A DNA stretch of 64,000 bases from Mycolicibacterium fallax (lineage in GTDB: Bacteria > Actinomycetota > Actinomycetes > Mycobacteriales > Mycobacteriaceae): positions 4,092,001 through 4,156,000 of the forward strand of contig NZ_AP022603.1 of assembly GCF_010726955.1 (NCBI RefSeq). The letters are read 5' to 3'. The notes below the pieces were generated by a model. It worked only from the letters and a program-made list of their open reading frames with translations, had not been told where the DNA came from and did no database searches. The translations under genes were made by a program, and so were the position numbers. Positions within the stretch are counted from its first letter, which is position 1. Each line of letters starts with the position of its first letter. Shown here one piece after another: positions 1 to 9,697 of the stretch.

Positions 1-474
1 ATCGAGCAGCTGCCCGACGAGCTGCGCCGGGACCCGACGTTCGCGCAGTCCGGGTTCACCGACGTCGGCCGGGACGGCTGCCGCATTCCGCTGCCGTGGT
101 CCGGGGCCGCGGCGCCCTACGGGTTCTCGCCGGCGCCGGTGACCACCTGGCTGCCGCAGCCGCCGCACTGGGGCAGCCGCGCGGTCGCCGCCCAGCACGA
201 CGACCCGGCGTCGGTCCTTCAGCTGTACCGCGCCGCGCTGCGGCTGCGGCGCACGCACTGGCGGGGCGCGGGGCCGGTGCGGTGGCTGGACTGCCCGCCC
301 GGGGTGCTGGCGTTTCGCCGCGGTGAGCTCTGCTGCTGGGTCAACACCACCGGCCGGGAGGTGGCGCTGCCGAAGAATGCGACGGTGCTGTTGGCCTCGC
401 ATTCGACGGCCACCGAAACACGGCTGCCGCCGGATACGACGGTGTGGCTGGCCGCACCGGAGATATCGCTGTGA
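1..474 (+). CDS. Alpha-glucosidase-like glycoside hydrolase (GH13), C-terminal part
   Basis: The reading frame is open at the left edge, so only the last 157 residues are seen. The text is typical of the end of GH13 alpha-glucosidases: a stretch on sugar-binding loops (PLPWSG, then TTWLPQP), the helix QLYRAALRLRR that follows the catalytic barrel, and a short C-terminal beta domain ending in VWLAAPE. In the family these enzymes cleave alpha-1,4 or alpha-1,6 glucosyl bonds of maltose, trehalose-type or isomaltose-type substrates in the cytoplasm. The catalytic Asp/Glu/Asp lie upstream of the window, so substrate cannot be assigned. The stop TGA is at 472-474; no obvious terminator follows directly. 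Confidence 0.75.
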   Translation: MEQLPDELRRDPTFAQSGFTDVGRDGCRIPLPWSGAAAPYGFSPAPVTTWLPQPPHWGSRAVAAQHDDPASVLQLYRAALRLRRTHWRGAGPVRWLDCPPGVLAFRRGELCCWVNTTGREVALPKNATVLLASHSTATETRLPPDTTVWLAAPEISL

Positions 475-536
475 CGTGGCACAACAATGGCGGCCGCGGG
501 GCGGCGCAGAGTCTTAGTGATTAATTACATTTCAAT

Positions 537-602
537 ACCCGACGCCTTAAAAATCGGGTCTAACTTAGTAATCACCAGAGCCAAACAGGCTCGATGAGTT
601 AG
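537..602 (+). promoter_or_regulatory. Structured RNA leader, two hairpins
   Basis: ACCCGA (537-542) pairs with TCGGGT (554-559). Next, CTAACT (560-565) pairs with AGTTAG (597-602), enclosing an inner hairpin GAGCC-AAACA-GGCTC (578-592). The two structures abut, immediately ahead of a tiny reading frame and a strong terminator. The arrangement resembles an attenuation leader or small structured RNA. The pairing is seen; the function is inferred. Confidence 0.4.
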
Positions 603-617
603 CCAGATTGAGAGGTG

Positions 618-686
618 ATGACCATGCTGCTCGACCTCCGCTGGGTGCCGTTCCGGTTGTTCCACCGGCACCACCCCGCCCGCTAA
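618..686 (+). CDS. Putative leader peptide (20-22 residues)
   Basis: A short frame runs from ATG 618 (or ATG 624, which is better spaced from AGAGG at 611-615) to TAA at 684-686. The product is a small basic peptide ending in FHRHHPAR, rich in Arg and His. The strong intrinsic terminator begins 18 bases after the stop, and two hairpins precede the frame, so the unit has the form of a leader-peptide attenuator. The next gene downstream lies on the other strand, so there is no obvious regulated gene. It could instead be a free-standing small RNA. I do not recognise a named family. Confidence 0.4.
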   Translation: MTMLLDLRWVPFRLFHRHHPAR

Positions 687-704
687 CCACCCATCCCTAC
701 TTCC

Positions 705-740
705 GCGACCGCACACCGCAACGGTGTGCGGTCGCTTTTT
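705..740 (+). terminator. Strong intrinsic terminator
   Basis: A perfect 14-bp stem GCGACCGCACACCG (705-718) / CGGTGTGCGGTCGC (722-735) has a 3-base loop and is followed by TTTTT on the + strand. It ends the leader-peptide unit. It lies just beyond the stop of the convergent amide hydrolase but has no T run in that direction. Confidence 0.85.
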
Positions 741-758
741 GCTGCGGGTGCCCGGCCG

Positions 759-1790
759 CTACGGTTTCTTGGTCTGCTCGGCCGCCGCGAGCAGTTCTCG
801 CATGATCGGGATGGTCAGGAAATTCAGCGGACCGCAGTCGGTGAACTGCGTGCTGACATTGCCGGCGATCCCGCCTTCCAGCGCCAGCTTGCCGATCAGG
901 TCGAGCTTGAGCTGCGGTGCTCCCGCCGCCAGGTTCACCTTGTCCAGGTCCACCCACACCACGTTGGGCCGGGTCGTTGACTCGTAGACGAATCGCCCGC
1001 GGGTCAGGTCCGCCACGGTCTGCCAGATGGTCTGCGAGGCGTCCGGTTTGCCGGGGTCGGGGATGCGGAACGGCTGCGCGGCGTTGCGGATGACGCTGAA
1101 CATCGCGGCGATCGCCTCGACCTGGCTGCCGGGCCGGGGTAACCGGTCGACGTAGTAGGACGCCCGGGCGAACCGGTCCGCGGCTTCGGTCGTCCCGGGC
1201 AGCAGGCCCGGCCCGCCCCAGGGCTGGTACCGGGTGAGCAACTGCAGCTGCTGGTCGAACGGCGGGGAGTTGGTCATCACCCGGTAGCTGCGATCGTGGT
1301 GAATGCACAGCCGGCCGTCGATGTACTCGATGATCGCCGAGTCCCCGGTCGCGTCGTCGAGGGCCAGGTGCAGTTCGGGGGTCTCACCGGATCCCGGGTC
1401 GACCATGGTGGCGACCTGCACCCGAGTCCGGGTCATCCAGTCGACGGCCTCGGCCACGGTGGCGCAGGTGTCCAGGAAGTACTGCAGCCAGATGGCCTGG
1501 CTCAACGCCGGCCGGGACGGGTCGAGGGTCCCGTAGTCGGATTCGGCCAGCCACAGCAGATGCCCGGACAGCCCGGCCTCGTTGATGCCGTCGACCGTGA
1601 CGATGTCGAATGCGGTGACCACCACGCTGCCGTAGCTGGAGGTCCAGGTCAGGGTGCCCTCGACGCCGTCGTCGCGGGTGATGCCGCGGGGCTGGGTCCA
1701 CAGGTTGGTGCCCAGGTCGCGGTGATAATCCATATTCCGGCCGACCAGGACCGCGCCGTCGGCGTCCGGCCAAATCACACGGGTGCACAT
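759..1790 (-). CDS. Linear amide C-N hydrolase (choloylglycine hydrolase / penicillin V acylase family)
   Basis: 343 residues. I chose the start at 1788-1790 because the protein then begins Met-Cys-Thr-Arg. In this Ntn-hydrolase family the Met is removed and Cys2 becomes both the N-terminal nucleophile and the base. The segment RNMDYHRD near residue 25 carries the usual Arg and Asp of the active site. Family members hydrolyse linear amides: bile-salt conjugates, penicillin V or N-acyl homoserine lactones. Which of these applies cannot be told from sequence. No signal peptide is visible, so it is probably cytoplasmic. It is convergent with the leader unit and divergent from nasN, whose start lies about 120 bases away. 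Confidence 0.85.
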   Translation of the reverse strand: MCTRVIWPDADGAVLVGRNMDYHRDLGTNLWTQPRGITRDDGVEGTLTWTSSYGSVVVTAFDIVTVDGINEAGLSGHLLWLAESDYGTLDPSRPALSQAIWLQYFLDTCATVAEAVDWMTRTRVQVATMVDPGSGETPELHLALDDATGDSAIIEYIDGRLCIHHDRSYRVMTNSPPFDQQLQLLTRYQPWGGPGLLPGTTEAADRFARASYYVDRLPRPGSQVEAIAAMFSVIRNAAQPFRIPDPGKPDASQTIWQTVADLTRGRFVYESTTRPNVVWVDLDKVNLAAGAPQLKLDLIGKLALEGGIAGNVSTQFTDCGPLNFLTIPIMRELLAAAEQTKKP

Positions 1791-1909
1791 GGTTACCGAC
1801 CCTAGCGGGTCCGACCTCACCGCGGGCGGGACCGGTCGGCGCGGACCTGGTCATCGGCCCGTAACACGGCGGGCCGAATCGCGAAACAGCCGCTGCGCAC
1901 CGTGGAGGC

Positions 1910-4900
1910 ATGGACGTCGACACGGTGTGCGGGTACTGCGGGGTGGGCTGCGGCCTGACCCTGCAGGTGCGCGACGGCGCGGTGACCGCGTCCACCGGCC
2001 GCGCCGACCACCCGGCCAACCGGGGCCGGCTGTGCACCAAGGGCGCCACCACCGCCGAGCTGCTCAACGCCGGCGGCCGGCAGGCCCGGGCCGAGCTGCG
2101 CGACTCCCGGGCGGCCGACCGGGTGCCCGTCGCACTGGCCGACGCGATCGCCGCGGCCGGGGCCCGGCTGCGGGCCATCCGCGACGAGCACGGCCCCGAC
2201 GCGATCGCGGTGTACCTGTCCGGGCAGCTGAGCCTGGAGGCGCAGTACCTGGCCACCAAGCTCGCCAAGGGCTACCTGGGCACCAAGTGGGTGGAATCCA
2301 ACTCGCGGCTGTGCATGGCCAGCGCCGGCACCGGCTACAAGCAGTCCCTCGGCGCCGACGGCCCGCCCGGCAGCTACGACGACCTCGACCACGCCGACGT
2401 GTTCCTGGTGATCGGCGCGAACATGGCCGACTGCCACCCGATCCTGTTCCTGCGGATGATGGATCGGGTCAAGGCCGGCGCGAAGCTGATCGTGGTGGAC
2501 CCGCGGCGCACCGCCACCGCGGCCAAGGCCGACCTGCACCTGCCGATCCGGCCCGGCACCGACCTGGCGCTGCTCAATGGCCTGCTCGCGCTGCTGTACG
2601 ACCGCGACGCCCTGGACCGCGACTTCATCGCCGCGCACACCGAGGGCTGGGACGCCATGCCCGCGCTGCTGGCCGACTATCCGCTGGACCGGGTCGCCGA
2701 GCTGACCGGGCTTGCCGCGCAGGATATTTCGGCTGTCGCCGAGCTGATCGCCGGCGCCCGGAACTGGACCAGCCTGTGGACGATGGGGCTCAACCAGTCC
2801 ACCCACGGCACCTGGAACACCATCGCGCTGTGCAACCTGCACCTGGCCACCGGGGCGATCTGCCGCACCGGGTCGGGGCCGTTCTCGTTGACCGGGCAGC
2901 CCAACGCGATGGGCGGCCGGGAGATGGGCTATCTGGGCCCGGGTCTGCCCGGTCAGCGCAGCGCGCTGGAGGACGACGACCGCGCGCACGTCGAGACGCT
3001 CTGGGGGCTGCCCGAGGGCACGCTGCGCGCCGAGGCCGGCGCCGGCACCGTGGCAATGTACGAGGAGATGGCTGCGGGCAGCATCAAGGCGGCCTGGATC
3101 ATCTGCACCAACCCGGTCGCGTCGATGGCCAACCGCGGCACCGTGATCGACGCGCTGGAGGCCGCCGAGCTGGTGATCGTGCAGGAGGCGTTCGCCGGTG
3201 CGGAGACCGCCCGCTACGCCGATGTGCTGCTGCCCGCCGCGTTGTGGGCCGAGGCCGACGGGGTGATGGTCAACTCCGAGCGCACCCTGACCCGCTGCAC
3301 TCCGGCGCTGGCCCCGCCGGGGGACGCGCTGCCGGACTGGCAGCTGATCTGCCTGATCGCCGCCGAGCTCGGCCACCGCGAGGACTTCGACTTCCCGGAC
3401 GCCGCAGCGGTGTTCGCCGAGCTGACCCGGTTCGACAATCCGCGCACCGGGTGGGATCTGCGCGGCGTCGACCACGACCGGCTGGCCCGCGGCCCGGTGC
3501 AGTGGCCGGCGCCGCCCGGGGCGGCGGACCGCAACCCGATCCGCTACCTGTGCCCGCCGGAGCCCGGAGCCGCGCGCGGCCTGCGGTTCGCCACCGCGTC
3601 CGGCAAGGCCCGGTTCCTGCCCCGGCCCTATCTGCCGCCGGCCGAGCTGCCCGACGACGACTACCCGATGCTGCTGACCACCGGCCGGCTGGCCCACCAG
3701 TGGCACACCATGACCAAGACCGGCCGGGTCGACAAGCTCAACCGGCTCAACCCCGCGCCGCTGCTGCAGGTCCACCCCGAGGATGCGAAGCGCTGGGGAC
3801 TGGTTGCCGGACAACAGGTCCGGCTGACCAGCCGCCGCGGCTCGGCCACCGTGCCGGTCGACATCGACGACGCGGTGCGCCCCGGGGTGTGCTTCGCGCC
3901 GATGCACTTCGCCGACGCGTTCGGCGACGGCATCGCGATCAACGCGGTGACCAGCGACGCCGTCGACCCCGAATCGCTGCAACCGGAGTTCAAGGCCTGC
4001 GCGGTGGCGCTGACCCCGGTACCGGTCGCCGCACCCGCGGCACCCGTGCTCGCGGCGGCCGGGCCGCTGGCCGTGGCGCTCGGGCCCTATGCGGCCGGAC
4101 CCGGGGAACTGTCCGCCGAAGCCGCCGGCTACCTCGGCGGGCTGCTTGCGGGCTGGAGCGCCGCGGCACCCGCGGGCATCCCCAGCGTGCCGGAATCCGC
4201 GCCGCTGACCCCGATCGCCCGGGCCTGGCTGGCCGGCGTGCTGGCCGGCGTGTTCGGCGACGGTGCGGCGGCCGCGACCGGCGACGACGCCCGGTGCGTC
4301 ACCGTGGTGTGGGCCTCGCAGACCGGCACCGCGCAGGGCTACGCCGCCGACTGCGCGGCGGCCCTGGGCGCCGCGGGCCTGACCGCCGCCGTGGTCGGCG
4401 CCGAACAACTCTCACCCGCCGACCTCACCGGCACCGTGGTGTTCCTGGTCGCCACCACCGGCGACGGCGACCCGCCGGACAACGGGGTGGCGCTGTGGGA
4501 CGCGCTGGCCGCCGTCGCGCCCGGCGACCTGGACGCCCTGGACTTCGCGGTGCTGGGCTTCGGCGACCCGGCCTACGCGGACTTCTGCGGGTTCGCCCGC
4601 AAGCTCGACGCCCGGCTGGAACACCTTGGCGCCCACCGGATCGCGGCCCGGGCGTCCTGCGAGCCCGACTACGCCGAGGTCGCCGCGGGGTGGCTGGCCG
4701 CGGTGATCGAGGCGCTGGGCTCCGGGGACGCGCCGGCCCCGGCCACCCGGACGACCCTGGCGACTCCGCCGCTGGGCGCCGGCCCGCAGGTGTACACCCG
4801 CACCAACCCGCTGCGCACCCGGCTGCTGGAGGCCGAGCGACTGTCGGGGCAGGGATCGGCAAAGGACGTGCGGCGCTTCACCCTTGCGCTGCCGGCCGAC

Positions 4901-5881
4901 CAGCTGCGCTACCGGGCCGGGGATGCGCTGGGGATCTGGCCGCGCAACGCCGCAGCCGTCGTGCAGGAGTGGTGTGCGCGCACCGGGCTGCCGGTCGAAC
5001 CGGGCCTGGACCGGATGGACCTGACCCGGATCACCCCGGCGCTGCTGCGCTTCGTCGCCGAGCGCACCGCCAATCCCGGGGAGCTGCGGGCGGTGATCGA
5101 GGACCCGACCCGGTTCGCCGACTGGAGCTGGGGCCGGCAACTCGGTGACCTGCTGGCCGCCCATCCGGTCGAGGCAGCCCCCGAGCAGTGGCGCGAGCTG
5201 CTGCGCCCGCTGACCCCCCGGCTGTACTCGATCAGCTCCAGCCCCCACGAGCACCCCGACCGGGTGTCGGTGACGGTCTCGGTGGTGGGATTCAGCTCTC
5301 CCGGCGCCGCAGCCTCCGGTGCCGGCACCCGGCGGGCCGGGGTGTGCTCGTCGTACCTGGCCGGCCTGCCCGCCGGCGCCGAGGTCGAGGTGTTCGTCCA
5401 GCCCACCCGCACGTTCCTGCCGCCCGAGGACGCCGACGTCCCGGCGGTGATGATCGGCCCGGGTACCGGCATCGCGCCGTTCCGCGGATTCCTCTACGAC
5501 CGGGCCGGGCGCGGCCACCGCGGCGACAACTGGCTGCTGTTCGGTGAGCAGCACCGGGCCTGCGACTTCTACTACCGCGAGGAACTGGAGAAACTGCAGG
5601 CCAACGGGGTGCTGACCCGGCTGGACACCGCGTTCTCCCGGGACGGCGCGGCCAAGGTCTACGTGCAGGACCGGATGCGCGAACACGCCGGCGAGCTCTG
5701 GGCCTGGATCCGCCGCGGCGCGCACCTGTACGTCTGCGGCGACGCCGCCCGGATGGCCCGCGACGTCGACGAGGCGCTGCGCGGCATCGTCGCCGAGCAC
5801 GGCCAGATGGCGCCGCGCAGCGCCGACGCGTACGTCTCCGCGCTGGCCGCCGAGGGCCGCTACGCCCGTGACGTCTACTGA
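1910..5881 (+). CDS. nasN: Assimilatory nitrate reductase fused to a diflavin reductase (NasN type)
   Basis: 1323 residues in one chain. The N-terminus has the 4Fe-4S ligands Cys7, Cys10, Cys14 and Cys42, followed by a molybdopterin domain with the NSRLCMAS segment near residue 135 that supplies the Mo-ligand Cys of assimilatory enzymes. From about residue 796 comes a flavodoxin (FMN) domain ([10 protein letters not shown]), then an FAD domain (RLYSISSSP near 1102) and an NAD(P)H domain ([12 protein letters not shown] near 1183) like CysJ or cytochrome P450 reductase. The single protein can therefore carry electrons from NAD(P)H through FAD and FMN to Mo and reduce nitrate to nitrite. Diflavin monomeric nitrate reductases of this kind (NasN) are described in mycobacteria. 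nirB and nirD follow and complete reduction to ammonium. The reading frame is intact. Confidence 0.95.
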   Translation: MDVDTVCGYCGVGCGLTLQVRDGAVTASTGRADHPANRGRLCTKGATTAELLNAGGRQARAELRDSRAADRVPVALADAIAAAGARLRAIRDEHGPDAIAVYLSGQLSLEAQYLATKLAKGYLGTKWVESNSRLCMASAGTGYKQSLGADGPPGSYDDLDHADVFLVIGANMADCHPILFLRMMDRVKAGAKLIVVDPRRTATAAKADLHLPIRPGTDLALLNGLLALLYDRDALDRDFIAAHTEGWDAMPALLADYPLDRVAELTGLAAQDISAVAELIAGARNWTSLWTMGLNQSTHGTWNTIALCNLHLATGAICRTGSGPFSLTGQPNAMGGREMGYLGPGLPGQRSALEDDDRAHVETLWGLPEGTLRAEAGAGTVAMYEEMAAGSIKAAWIICTNPVASMANRGTVIDALEAAELVIVQEAFAGAETARYADVLLPAALWAEADGVMVNSERTLTRCTPALAPPGDALPDWQLICLIAAELGHREDFDFPDAAAVFAELTRFDNPRTGWDLRGVDHDRLARGPVQWPAPPGAADRNPIRYLCPPEPGAARGLRFATASGKARFLPRPYLPPAELPDDDYPMLLTTGRLAHQWHTMTKTGRVDKLNRLNPAPLLQVHPEDAKRWGLVAGQQVRLTSRRGSATVPVDIDDAVRPGVCFAPMHFADAFGDGIAINAVTSDAVDPESLQPEFKACAVALTPVPVAAPAAPVLAAAGPLAVALGPYAAGPGELSAEAAGYLGGLLAGWSAAAPAGIPSVPESAPLTPIARAWLAGVLAGVFGDGAAAATGDDARCVTVVWASQTGTAQGYAADCAAALGAAGLTAAVVGAEQLSPADLTGTVVFLVATTGDGDPPDNGVALWDALAAVAPGDLDALDFAVLGFGDPAYADFCGFARKLDARLEHLGAHRIAARASCEPDYAEVAAGWLAAVIEALGSGDAPAPATRTTLATPPLGAGPQVYTRTNPLRTRLLEAERLSGQGSAKDVRRFTLALPADQLRYRAGDALGIWPRNAAAVVQEWCARTGLPVEPGLDRMDLTRITPALLRFVAERTANPGELRAVIEDPTRFADWSWGRQLGDLLAAHPVEAAPEQWRELLRPLTPRLYSISSSPHEHPDRVSVTVSVVGFSSPGAAASGAGTRRAGVCSSYLAGLPAGAEVEVFVQPTRTFLPPEDADVPAVMIGPGTGIAPFRGFLYDRAGRGHRGDNWLLFGEQHRACDFYYREELEKLQANGVLTRLDTAFSRDGAAKVYVQDRMREHAGELWAWIRRGAHLYVCGDAARMARDVDEALRGIVAEHGQMAPRSADAYVSALAAEGRYARDVY

Positions 5882-5911
5882 ACGACGTCTACTGAACGAC
5901 GTCCACTGAAC
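5870..5911 (+). repeat. Three tandem 14-bp repeats at the nasN stop
   Basis: GACGTCTACTGAAC occurs at 5870-5883 and 5884-5897, with a one-base variant at 5898-5911. The first copy contains the nasN stop codon and last two sense codons. It is probably a slippage duplication without function. Confidence 0.8.
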
Positions 5912-5926
5912 CCGGGCGCACCGAGC

Positions 5927-5954
5927 CTCACCGCGGCGCGGCGCCCGCGGTGAG
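5927..5954 (+). other. Intergenic hairpin between nasN and nirB
   Basis: CTCACCGCGG (5927-5936) pairs with CCGCGGTGAG (5945-5954) around an 8-base loop. There is no T run, so it is a weak terminator at best. It may stabilise the nasN message or reduce read-through into nirB. Confidence 0.5.
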
Positions 5955-6054
5955 AAAGACGTGACGGCGGCGCAATACCGCGGCCCAGTCCGGGCAACAC
6001 CGCGCTGGCAACGTCGGTCACGACGCCGGGTGACCGGGTGAGGAGGAACCGACG

Positions 6055-8583
6055 ATGAGAAACCAGCGGACCGCGGTGGTGATTGGGCACGGCATGGTCG
6101 GACATCGCTTCGTCGAGGCGCTGCGGGCCCGCGACACCGCCGGCGACTGGCAGATCGTGATCTTCGGCGAGGAACCCGACCCGGCCTACGACCGGGTCGG
6201 CTTGTCGGCCTACGTCGGCGACTGGGACCGGAGCACGCTGGCGTTGCCGGGCAACGACTACGCCGGCGACCAGCAGGTGCGGTTGCACACCGGCACCCGG
6301 GTCACCGGCATCGACGCCGCCGGACGGCAGGTGCTCACCGAACGCGGCGAACAGCGTTACGACGCGCTGGTGCTGGCCACCGGATCCGACGCCGTCGTCC
6401 CGCCGATCCCCGGCCACGACACCCGCGGCTGCCACGTCTACCGCACCCTCGACGACCTTGATGCCATTCGGGCCGACGCCGAGGCGGCGCTGGCCGCCGA
6501 CCCCGGCGCGGTCGGTGTGGTGCTCGGCGGCGGGCTGCTCGGCCTGGAGGCCGCCAACGCGCTGCGCACCCTGGGCCTGCGCCCGCACGTGGTCGAGCGC
6601 AACCCACGGCTGATGCCGCGCCAGGTCGACACCGGCGGCGGGGAACACCTGGTCCGGATGATCACCGCGCTGGGCATCGACGTCACGCTGTCCTCCGGGG
6701 TCACCGCGGTGGCCCGCAACGCCGCCGACACCGGCGTGGCGGTCACCCTCGCCGACGACGCGGTGCTCGACGCCGCGGTGCTGGTGTTCGCCGCCGGGGT
6801 CCGGCCCCGCGACGAACTGGCCGGCGCGGCCGGACTGCAACTCGCCGAACGCGGCGGGGTCCTCACCGACCTGCGCTGCGGCACCAGCGATCCGGCGATC
6901 TTCGCGATCGGGGAGGTGGCCGCGATCGAGGGCCGCTGCTACGGGCTGGTCGGCCCCGGCTACTCCACCGCCGAGGTGCTCGCCGACCGGCTGCTCGGCG
7001 GCGACGCGGAGTTCCCCGGCGCAGACCTGTCCACCAAACTCAAGCTGCTCGGCGTCGACGTGGCCAGCTTCGGCGACGCGATGGGACAGACCCCCGGCGC
7101 GCTGGACGTCGTGGTCTCCGACCCGATCGGCGGCAGCTACGCCAAACTGGTGCTCTCCGACGACGCCGCGACGCTGCTCGGCGGCATCCTGGTCGGCGAC
7201 GCCTCCCAATACGGGGTGCTGCGGCCGCTGGTCGGATCCTCGCTGCCCGGCGACCCGGTCTCGCTGATCGCGCCGGCCGGCGCCGGCGGCGCAACGATCG
7301 GGGTCGGCGCGCTGCCGCCCGAGGCGCAGATCTGCTCGTGCAACGACGTCACCAAGGCCACCTTGTGCGCGGCGATCGCCGACGGGTCCTGCACGGTGGC
7401 CGAACTCAAGAGCTGCACCGGGGCGGGCACCGCGTGCGGCTCCTGCGTCCCGCTGTTGTCCCAGCTGCTGCAGGCCGAGGGCGTCAGCGTGTCAAAGGCG
7501 TTGTGCGAGCACTTCGGTCAGTCCCGCGCCGAGCTGTTCGAGCTCATCCAGGCCAGCGGGCTGCGCACCTTCTCGGCGCTGATCGCTCGGTTCGGCACCG
7601 GCACCGGCTGCGACATCTGCAAACCGACCGTCGCCTCCATCCTGGCCTCGACCAGCTCCGATCACATCCTCGACGGCGAGCAGGCCTCGCTGCAGGACTC
7701 CAACGACCATTTCCTGGCCAACATCCAGCGCAACGGCACCTACTCGGTGGTGCCGCGGATGCCCGGCGGCGACGTCACCGCCGAGCAGCTCATCGTGATC
7801 GGCGAAATCGCCCGGGACTTCGGCCTGTACACCAAGATCACCGGTGGCCAGCGCATCGACATGTTCGGCGCCACCGTCGATCAGCTGCCGCTGATCTGGC
7901 GCCGGCTGGTCGATGCCGGGATGGAATCCGGTCAGGCCTACGGCAAGTCGCTGCGCACGGTGAAGAGCTGCGTGGGTTCGGACTGGTGCCGGTACGGCCA
8001 GCAGGACTCGGTGCAGCTGGCCATCGACCTGGAGCTGCGTTACCGCGGGCTGCGCTCGCCGCACAAGATCAAGATGGGTGTCTCGGGCTGTGCCCGCGAA
8101 TGCGCCGAGGCCCGCGGCAAGGACGTCGGTGTCATCGCCACCGAAACCGGCTGGAACCTCTATGTCGGCGGCAACGGCGGGATGACCCCGCGGCACGCGC
8201 AGCTGCTGGCCGCCGACCTGGACCGGGCGACGCTGATCCGCTACATCGACCGCTTCCTGATGTATTACATCCGCACCGCCGACCGGCTGCAGCGCACCGC
8301 CGGCTGGGTTGAGGACCTCGGCATGGACCGGCTGCGGGAGGTGGTCATCGACGACGCGCTGGGCCTGGCCGCCGACTTCGAGGAGGCCGTCGCCCGGCAC
8401 GTCGACGGCTACGCGTGCGAATGGAAGGGCGTGCTGGAGGACCCGGACAAGCTGGCCCGGTTCGTGTCCTTCGTCAACGCCCCGGGGGCGCCGGATCCGA
8501 CGGTGTCCTTCGGGGAGAAGAACGGCCGCAAGGTGCCGGTGCTGATCGGCACCCCGGCCGTGCGCACCGGGAGAAGGGACTGA
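6055..8583 (+). CDS. nirB: Nitrite reductase (NADH) large subunit
   Basis: 842 residues, usual length for NirB. The N-terminal FAD/NADH domain starts with VVIGHGMVGHRF and is followed by a second Rossmann fold (VLGGGLLGLEAA). A BFD-like [2Fe-2S] region holds CSCNDVTK and CGSC, roughly residues 425-470. The C-terminal half is a sulfite/nitrite reductase domain whose four Cys in SCVGSDWC and SGCARECAE (near residues 638-683) bind the 4Fe-4S cluster and siroheme. It reduces nitrite to ammonium in the cytoplasm using NADH. A good ribosome site (GAGGAGGA) precedes ATG 6055. nirD follows after 4 bases. Siroheme supply genes are encoded convergently next door. Confidence 0.96.
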   Translation: MRNQRTAVVIGHGMVGHRFVEALRARDTAGDWQIVIFGEEPDPAYDRVGLSAYVGDWDRSTLALPGNDYAGDQQVRLHTGTRVTGIDAAGRQVLTERGEQRYDALVLATGSDAVVPPIPGHDTRGCHVYRTLDDLDAIRADAEAALAADPGAVGVVLGGGLLGLEAANALRTLGLRPHVVERNPRLMPRQVDTGGGEHLVRMITALGIDVTLSSGVTAVARNAADTGVAVTLADDAVLDAAVLVFAAGVRPRDELAGAAGLQLAERGGVLTDLRCGTSDPAIFAIGEVAAIEGRCYGLVGPGYSTAEVLADRLLGGDAEFPGADLSTKLKLLGVDVASFGDAMGQTPGALDVVVSDPIGGSYAKLVLSDDAATLLGGILVGDASQYGVLRPLVGSSLPGDPVSLIAPAGAGGATIGVGALPPEAQICSCNDVTKATLCAAIADGSCTVAELKSCTGAGTACGSCVPLLSQLLQAEGVSVSKALCEHFGQSRAELFELIQASGLRTFSALIARFGTGTGCDICKPTVASILASTSSDHILDGEQASLQDSNDHFLANIQRNGTYSVVPRMPGGDVTAEQLIVIGEIARDFGLYTKITGGQRIDMFGATVDQLPLIWRRLVDAGMESGQAYGKSLRTVKSCVGSDWCRYGQQDSVQLAIDLELRYRGLRSPHKIKMGVSGCARECAEARGKDVGVIATETGWNLYVGGNGGMTPRHAQLLAADLDRATLIRYIDRFLMYYIRTADRLQRTAGWVEDLGMDRLREVVIDDALGLAADFEEAVARHVDGYACEWKGVLEDPDKLARFVSFVNAPGAPDPTVSFGEKNGRKVPVLIGTPAVRTGRRD

Positions 8584-8587
8584 ACCG

Positions 8588-8992
8588 ATGACCGTGGCAT
8601 TCGACCTGCACCGCTGGACCAGGGACTGGACCCCGGCCTGCCCGATGGACCGGCTGGAGCCGCTGCGCGGGGTGGCGGTGCTGCTGCCCGACGGCGCCCA
8701 GGCCGCGCTGTTCCGGCTGGCCGACGGCCGGATCAAGGCGGTCGGCAACATCGACCCGATCGGGCGGGCCGCGGTGCTTTCCCGCGGCATCGTCGGTGAC
8801 CGGGGCGGGTTCCCGGTCGTCGTCTCGCCGCTGAAGAAGCAGGCCTATTCGCTGCTCGACGGCCGCTGCCTGGACGCCGACGGGGTGTGCGTGCCGGTGT
8901 ACGCCACCCGGATCACCCTGGACGGCACGGTGTTCGTGGCGAACTCACCGGAGGTGCGGTTCGGCTACCGGCCGCGCCCGCAGGGCTGCTGA
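8588..8992 (+). CDS. nirD: Nitrite reductase (NADH) small subunit
   Basis: 134 residues with a Rieske-like beta fold, of the length usual for NirD. The typical Rieske Cys-His pairs are absent, as is normal for NirD, so it is a structural partner of NirB rather than an iron-sulfur carrier. Recognisable stretches are VALLPDGAQAALFRLADGRI and GNIDPIGRA. It starts 4 bases after the nirB stop, so the two are co-translated. Its last 48 bases overlap the end of the convergent chelatase gene. Confidence 0.93.
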   Translation: MTVAFDLHRWTRDWTPACPMDRLEPLRGVAVLLPDGAQAALFRLADGRIKAVGNIDPIGRAAVLSRGIVGDRGGFPVVVSPLKKQAYSLLDGRCLDADGVCVPVYATRITLDGTVFVANSPEVRFGYRPRPQGC

Positions 8993-9697
8993 GCGGCGCC
9001 CGGATCGCACCGATTCCAGGGCGTGCGACCGGCGCAGGCAGGCCAGCCGGATGACCGACGGGTGCAGTCCGAGCGGTTCGGCGACCGCGTCCGCCCCGGA
9101 TTCGCGCAGCCGCTGCTGGAACAACCCCTCGGCCAGCAGAAATGAGGCGATGACGACCCGGTCGGCGCCGTCGGCGCGCACCCGGTCCACCACCTCGCCG
9201 ACCAAAGGGTAGCCGTGCCCGTCCTGCGACGGTGCGGCGAACCCGATCGGCACCCGCCGCCCGGCCAGCGCCGACAGCGTCGCCGCGGTGCTGCGCAGCG
9301 CGGACTGGGCCTGGCGGTCGCGGGTGCCGGCGACCGCCAGCACCACCGCGTCGCCGTGCCGCCAGCCGGCCTCGGCGATCCGCCCGAGCAGCGCCCGCGC
9401 CAGCTCCGGGGAGGGACCCAGCGCCGGGGTGACGGTGACCCGGCGATGCCCCGATTCGGCGATGCGCGCCGGCAGGTCGGCGCGGACGTGATAGCCGGCG
9501 GTCAGGAACGCCGGCACCACCACCGTCGGCTCGTCGGGAATCGACGCCAGCACCTCGGCCGGGCCGGGGCCGAGCACGTCGAGGAACGCGGTGCGGACCG
9601 GTTCGCGCAGCCGCGCCGACATCCGGGCCGCCAGCTCGCCGATCATCGCCACCCCGTGCGGGTTGGCGGTGCCGTGTGCCACCAGCAGGGTGCCCAT
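8945..9697 (-). CDS. Sirohydrochlorin ferrochelatase-like protein (CbiX/SirB family)
   Basis: 250 residues. It starts LLVAHGTANPHGV, the first metal-binding His of class II chelatases, and carries the second-half motif VVVPAFLTAGYHVRADLP with the other His. The two half-domains resemble a duplicated CbiX. Family members insert Fe or Co into sirohydrochlorin, here most likely iron to make siroheme for NirB. It is the counterpart of M. tuberculosis Rv0259c by content and by its place beside an Rv0260c-like gene. Its start overlaps the stop of the upstream gene by one base, so narK, the regulator and the chelatase form one operon. Its 3' end overlaps nirD. Confidence 0.85.
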   Translation of the reverse strand: MGTLLVAHGTANPHGVAMIGELAARMSARLREPVRTAFLDVLGPGPAEVLASIPDEPTVVVPAFLTAGYHVRADLPARIAESGHRRVTVTPALGPSPELARALLGRIAEAGWRHGDAVVLAVAGTRDRQAQSALRSTAATLSALAGRRVPIGFAAPSQDGHGYPLVGEVVDRVRADGADRVVIASFLLAEGLFQQRLRESGADAVAEPLGLHPSVIRLACLRRSHALESVRSGRRSAALRARPVAEPHLR

